From Thermodesulfovibrionales bacterium (lineage in GTDB: Bacteria > Nitrospirota > Thermodesulfovibrionia > Thermodesulfovibrionales > Dissulfurispiraceae): a stretch of 7,908 bases of DNA. Location: contig JAJOKM010000179.1 of NCBI GenBank assembly GCA_021129835.1, positions 1-7,908 of the forward strand. Direction: 5' to 3'. The position numbers and the translations under genes are program-made. The stretch's first letter is position 1. The number at the start of each line of letters is the position of its first letter. Positions 5,501-7,908 of this stretch are shown piece after piece. The notes under the pieces are model-generated. The model made no database searches. It saw only the letters and a list, made by a program, of their open reading frames with translations, and had not been told where the DNA came from.

Positions 5501-6753
5501 TTCATCTTGATGCACTCAATGCTGCTCAGCCTGCCACTTCTCCCTACTACTCTGATCGGCACTGATAGAAAATGAAGCTTGATGCCCTCCTCTTCGGCCT
5601 TCTTGACCTCCCACTCAGTAGCTGGCATCTCGGCGCGGGAACGGCGATAAACAATGGTCACACCTGCCGCACCCAGGCGAAGAGCGGTACGGGCGGCATC
5701 GATGGCTGTATTACCACCCCCGATCACGGCTACCTTCCTTCCCATCTCCACTCGTTCCCCAGAAGCAACCGCTCGGAGAAAGTCAGTTCCCGGCAGGACA
5801 CCCTCTAAGCCCTCGCCCTCGATGTTCATCTTTTGGCTCTGGTGAGCGCCGATAGCCAGAAAAATGGCATGAAAACCGGCTCCGAAAAGGCCCCTTAGGG
5901 TAAAGTCCTTGCCCAGCGTCTGGTTGGTCTTAATAACCACTCCCAGCTCTGTAATCGTGGCGATCTCCTTGCCGAGAATCTCCTTTGGCAGACGGAAACC
6001 TGGTATGCCATAGCGCAGCATTCCTCCGGGCTTGGGCAACGCCTCAAAAATAGTGACCTCATGACCTTCTTGAATTAGGTAATAGCCCGCAGAAAGACCG
6101 GCCGGGCCGGAGCCGATAATAGCTACTTTCGAACCGCTCCTGGGCCTGGTTTTGGGAATAAACCTTTCTCTGTCCCCTATCTCATAGTCGGCGGCAAATC
6201 GCTTCAGACTACAGATAGATATGGGTTCTTCTACTAAGCCCCGGCGGCATACCGCCTCGCAAGGGCGATGGCAAATACGCCCGATGACTGCAGGCAGGGG
6301 GAGTCTCTCCTTAATCACTTCCACCGCTTCTCTATACGCCCCGCGGGCGATCAAGGCGATGTAGAGCTGAACATCAACACCAGCAGGACAAGCATCTTGA
6401 CAAGGCGCAATGCAGTCGCCATAATGGTCAAAAAGGAGCTGATCGAGGCGTTGTCTCCGCACCGAAACGACTTTGTCGTTATTCGTCTGGAGTACCATCC
6501 CATCGGTGATGCGCGCAACACAAGAGGGAACCAGGCCGCGTCCTTGGACATCTACGGCGCAGATCCAGCAAAAGCCAAGGGGCCTTAACTGTTTATCATG
6601 GCAGAGGGTGGGGATATAGATGCCACTTTCCTGGCATGCCTCGAAGATAGTCTGGCCAGCCTTGGCAGGGATCTCCTTTCCGTCTGCCACTATCCTGACC
6701 GTCGCCATCGGCCGCCCCTTTTCTGCTTCTGCCTTCGCTGTCTCTTTACCCAC
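2554..6753 (-). CDS. fdhA: Formate dehydrogenase alpha subunit fused to a GltD-type NADPH/FAD module
   Basis: A 1399-codon cytoplasmic enzyme, predicted to interconvert CO2 and formate with NAD(P)H. Domains in order: plant-type [2Fe-2S] ferredoxin at 16-95 (Cys51, 62, 65, 78); GltD/DPYD-type Fe-S helical domain at 110-190 (Cys114, 118, 122, 161, 165, 169); FAD site GSGPAG at 215-220; NADPH site GGGNTAIDAARTALRLGA at 345-362 with YRRSRAEMPA; closing AGGDC motif at 487-491; extra cysteines 582, 585, 587, 593; two [4Fe-4S] motifs (Cys632/635/638/642 and 672/675/678/682); then the molybdopterin domain with Cys703/706/710/738 and a dinucleotide-binding end at 1275-1390. The catalytic position is RLCH (Cys828, codon TGT; His829), so this is a cysteine rather than selenocysteine enzyme. 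Usual FdhA proteins are about 700-900 residues. The frame opens with GTG at 6753, 8 bases inside folD; the ATG at 6708 (residue 16) with AAAAGGGG before it is the likelier start. A NADPH role for the fused module is inferred. Confidence 0.9.
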   Translation of the reverse strand: MGKETAKAEAEKGRPMATVRIVADGKEIPAKAGQTIFEACQESGIYIPTLCHDKQLRPLGFCWICAVDVQGRGLVPSCVARITDGMVLQTNNDKVVSVRRQRLDQLLFDHYGDCIAPCQDACPAGVDVQLYIALIARGAYREAVEVIKERLPLPAVIGRICHRPCEAVCRRGLVEEPISICSLKRFAADYEIGDRERFIPKTRPRSGSKVAIIGSGPAGLSAGYYLIQEGHEVTIFEALPKPGGMLRYGIPGFRLPKEILGKEIATITELGVVIKTNQTLGKDFTLRGLFGAGFHAIFLAIGAHQSQKMNIEGEGLEGVLPGTDFLRAVASGERVEMGRKVAVIGGGNTAIDAARTALRLGAAGVTIVYRRSRAEMPATEWEVKKAEEEGIKLHFLSVPIRVVGRSGRLSSIECIKMKLGEPGASGRRRPEPILGSEFALSVDSVIVAIGQRPDLSLLAEESGLKTERGNIVADTDTLLTGMAGVFAGGDCVNGAATAVEAIAAGKKAASAIDCCLKGEGIVAVKKPFNINKGRLNEEELVQVERKPRLTMPRLRPNERRSNFREIELGYPEDIAKREAERCLECGCKAVYDCNLRQLATAYEISPISDKRERYYYPVDRSHPFMERDPNKCIRCRRCVRICHKVQGVGALSLVYREGAAEGYSGLLLNTACESCGQCIDSCPVGALVSKNALPPTREVKTICPYCGCGCGIYIGVRGNIIVNARGDPDSSVNKGNLCVKGRYGYDFINHPERLTAPLIRRDGNFVEVSWKEALDLVAARLLEIRDKYGPESLAGLSSAKVTNEENYLFQKLLRSLGTNSVDHCARLCHAATVVGLATVLGSAAMTNPISEVEGADAILVMGCNPTESEPIIGYGIRRAVRKGAKLIVIDPRRIPLVKIATLHLQIRPGTDIALCNALMHVILKEGLEDCEFIKSRTNGFENMKEIVERYTPEYASGITGVSGEDIVRAARIYATAGNAAIFYSMGVVQQTCGVENVVALTNLALATGNLGKSHAGINPLRGQCNVQGACDMGCLPNVFSGYQPVHSDMTTHWQRLAGKETERGTSDEIRAKFSRAWGVELSDIPGRTMNDMFNPNPERWPRAMYIMGIDPVLSNPNSDYVRQCLESLDFLVAQDIFLTETARYADVILPAASFAEKDGTFINTERRVQRVRKVIEPRGDSRADWEIIQSIAQRCGFNWHYSSPQQIWDEVRELTPHYFAGMSYERLESPEGLQWPCTSLDHPGTPIMHVGKFARGIGQFSAVEYRPLAAEDVSDEYPFTLTTSRKLHQFHMRSMTGKTEGLNQILSEERMEINTGDAKALGLTDDDVVEVTSRRGSIKTKIEITDRVPPGVVCMSFHFAETPTNTITNPAVCNMSVACGVKATAVGIRKKGSRGRGGI
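6715..6722 (-). promoter_or_regulatory. Shine-Dalgarno favouring an internal ATG start of fdhA
   Basis: AAAAGGGG on the minus strand stands 6 bases before the ATG at 6708. It resembles the folD site (AAAGGGG) and leads straight into MATVRIVADGKEI, the normal opening strand of a [2Fe-2S] ferredoxin domain. The longer GTG start adds only a Lys/Glu/Ala-rich 15-residue stretch and has a weaker GAGAAGG at 4-base spacing. The ATG start leaves 37 bases after the folD stop. Confidence 0.55.
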
Positions 6754-7653
6754 TTTGCCTTCTCTTTCGAGCTGAGCCGGCAGCCAACTTTGCCGCCTTT
6801 ACTGTATTTACCATAAGCATGGTCACCGTCATCGGCCCCACCCCGCCAGACACTGGAGTGATGGCCTTAGCCTTCTCTTTAACCATATCAAAGTCAACAT
6901 CTCCGCACAAAAGGGCTTTACCCTCGGCGGTTTTTCCTATCCGGTTAATGCCAACATCAATCACCACCACCCCTTCCTTAACCATGGCAGCGGTGATAAG
7001 TTTTGGTTTGTCGACGGCTACTATTAGTATATCAACTCGCTTAGTATGGATAGAAATATCCCGTGTTAGGATGTGGCACAAAGTCACTGTAGCACCAAAC
7101 CCTTCTTCCTCTTGAGCGAGGACCATACTCATAGGTTTGCCTACAAGGTAACTTGCCCCTATAATCACTACCGCTGCCCCTTCAATCTTGATCCTGGACC
7201 TGATTAGAAGCTGATAGATTCCGTGGGAGTGCAGGGCAAGTAATCTGGTTCGCCAATCACCAATTTACCCACATTCATGGGATGGAACCCATCAACATCC
7301 TTTTTGGGTTCAACGGCATAAATAACCCTGGTGGTATTGATATGTTTGGGCGGTGGCATCTGGACTAAAATACCGTGAATCTGGGGGTCTTTATTTAACT
7401 TGTCAATAAGAGCCAGCAATTCTTCTTCACTGGTGTCAGCCGGCAGATCATATCTTTCTGAATAGATACCCAAGTCTCGAGATATCTTCCCTTTCTGCCC
7501 AACATAGACCTTGGATGCCGAGTCTTCACCTAGCAAGACAGTGGCTAATCCCGGTATGAGATTATGCTTCTCCTTGAGCTCGGTGATTTCCTGTTTTAGC
7601 GCCTCACGAATCTGTTTAGCAATCTCCGTGCCGCTAATAATCTCTGCTGGCAT
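6746..7653 (-). pseudogene. folD: folD, methylene-tetrahydrofolate dehydrogenase/cyclohydrolase, split by a one-base frameshift
   Basis: FolD oxidises 5,10-methylene-tetrahydrofolate with NADP and hydrolyses the methenyl form to 10-formyl-tetrahydrofolate, or runs in reverse in the Wood-Ljungdahl methyl branch. The first part (7653-7204) has SKVYVGQKGK with the catalytic lysine, GILVQMPPPKHIN and DVDGFHPMNVGKL, but reads off frame after LPCTP and stops. The second part continues in another frame, from GIYQLLIRSRIKIEG through VVIIGASYLVGKPM (NADP site) to PVSGGVGPMTVTMLMVNT, and stops at 6746-6748. Adding one C to the CCC run (plus-strand GGG at 7225-7227) gives PCTPHGIYQLL and a 302-residue protein of normal length. 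All conserved motifs survive, so a sequencing or assembly error, or a very recent mutation, is likelier than old decay. AAAGGGG lies 8 bases before the ATG. The 3' end abuts fdhA, suggesting one operon. Confidence 0.9.
7225..7227 (-). other. Frameshift site in folD
   Basis: GGG on the plus strand (CCC on the coding strand) lies in the codons for Pro-Cys-Thr-Pro. The 5' frame continues into TESISF and a stop; the downstream frame gives GIYQLL, the normal FolD continuation. One missing C in this short run accounts exactly for the shift: the two frames differ by 485 bases start to start, one short of a multiple of three. Confidence 0.8.
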
Positions 7654-7661
7654 TTTTAGTG

Positions 7662-7668
7662 CCCCTTT
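7662..7668 (-). promoter_or_regulatory. Shine-Dalgarno of folD
   Basis: AAAGGGG on the minus strand is 8 bases before the ATG at 7653, which begins MPAEIISGTEIA, a normal FolD N-terminus. This fixes the folD start. Confidence 0.7.
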
Positions 7669-7695
7669 ATGAATTCTATATGTGGAGTCTTAAAT

Positions 7696-7714
7696 AAGTC
7701 GCCAAAGGCGACTT
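7696..7714. other. Perfect 8-bp GC-rich hairpin in the folD leader
   Basis: AAGTCGCC (7696-7703) and GGCGACTT (7707-7714) pair around a 3-base AAA loop, 43 bases before the folD start. In the gene direction no U tract follows (ATTTAAGACTCC), so it is not a classical terminator; it may be an mRNA leader structure, or end an upstream transcript. I saw no recognisable tetrahydrofolate or ZTP riboswitch around it. Confidence 0.45.
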
Positions 7715-7821
7715 CAAACAAGGATTAAGACCTGAACAGACCCCTTGAATCCCTTTTACTCTTTTTACCTTTTTGCCGGCGTAACTAATCAGGTATATTT
7801 TCTTTGTCCCCCGACTCATTC

Positions 7822-7845
7822 TGTCATTCCGACTTGTTCGGAATC
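7822..7845 (+). repeat. REP-like palindrome, copy 1
   Basis: ATTCCGA (7826-7832) and TCGGAAT (7838-7844) pair around a CTTGT loop, with TGTC before the stem and C after it. It belongs to the widespread TGTCATTCC...GGAATC class of intergenic palindromes. A second, inverted copy follows 19 bases later. Confidence 0.65.
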
Positions 7846-7864
7846 ATTCCTTGTCTTTAAAGCA

Positions 7865-7888
7865 GATTCCCGACAAGCGGGAATGACA
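7865..7888 (-). repeat. REP-like palindrome, copy 2 (inverted)
   Basis: ATTCCCG (7866-7872) and CGGGAAT (7878-7884) pair around an ACAAG loop, the reverse complement of the loop in copy 1. Read on the minus strand it matches copy 1 at 20 of 24 positions, and the four differences are two compensated base pairs. It is enclosed by a further inverted pair, TGTCTTTA (7852-7859) and TAAAGACA (7893-7900). Confidence 0.65.
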
Positions 7889-7908
7889 AACCTAAAGACA
7901 GACTCTTT

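Noticed and set aside
7676..7819. 47-codon minus-strand ORF (MSRGTKKIYLISYAGKK...) upstream of folD
   Set aside because: There is no good ribosome site, the ORF runs through the leader hairpin, and I recognise no family. A leader peptide cannot be excluded, but nothing supports it.
7673..7820. Tetrahydrofolate, ZTP or c-di-GMP riboswitch in the folD leader
   Set aside because: I looked for the conserved core sequences of these classes on the minus strand and did not find them; only a simple hairpin is present.
1..7908. CRISPR array, tRNA or rRNA genes
   Set aside because: No regularly spaced direct repeats with unique spacers, no cloverleaf-like sequence with a T-loop motif, and no conserved rRNA segments were seen.

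Overview
The window reads as a chromosomal segment of an anaerobic bacterium that uses the Wood-Ljungdahl (reductive acetyl-CoA) pathway. All well-supported genes lie on the minus strand, so transcription runs from the right end to the left. Three genes point to one-carbon metabolism: folD (methylene-tetrahydrofolate dehydrogenase/cyclohydrolase), a very large formate dehydrogenase alpha subunit, and a small protein resembling the epsilon subunit of archaeal CO dehydrogenase/acetyl-CoA synthase (CdhB). Purine-rich Shine-Dalgarno sites such as AAAGGGG and GGAGGT, together with ATG and GTG starts, are bacterial in style. I cannot fix the phylum; several lineages known mainly from metagenomes would fit.

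Layout, right to left. 7654-7908 is gene-poor: two inverted REP-like palindromes at the right edge, then a leader with a perfect 8-bp hairpin before folD. 6746-7653 is folD, split by an apparent one-base deletion. 2554-6753 is a 1399-codon fusion: a [2Fe-2S] ferredoxin domain, a GltD-type Fe-S/FAD/NADPH module, two [4Fe-4S] clusters and a molybdopterin formate dehydrogenase with a catalytic-type cysteine. 2275-2553 is AT-rich, with a 12-bp-period direct repeat over -10-like boxes and a possible 56-codon ORF. 1727-2274 is a HicB/HicA-like toxin-antitoxin pair with a 4-base stop/start overlap. 986-1603 is the CdhB-like gene, overlapping trpC (201-989) by 4 bases. 1-200 holds small hairpins and a 15-bp tandem repeat that runs into the last codons of trpC.

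How the genes may work together: the fused formate dehydrogenase carries its own flavin and NADPH-binding module, so it could interconvert CO2 and formate using NADPH without a separate NuoF/HylB-type diaphorase subunit. FolD would handle the one-carbon unit downstream at the methenyl/methylene-tetrahydrofolate level, and the CdhB-like protein suggests a link to the CO dehydrogenase/acetyl-CoA synthase branch. TrpC (tryptophan synthesis) is probably a passenger of this arrangement. The toxin-antitoxin module is AT-rich compared with its neighbours and looks like an insertion between the formate dehydrogenase and CdhB-like genes.

The most interesting items are the fusion enzyme, in which a GltD-type module sits exactly where NuoG-like proteins carry their His-Cys cluster; the translational coupling of a CdhB-like gene to trpC; the folD frameshift; and several repeat structures, one showing compensatory base changes.
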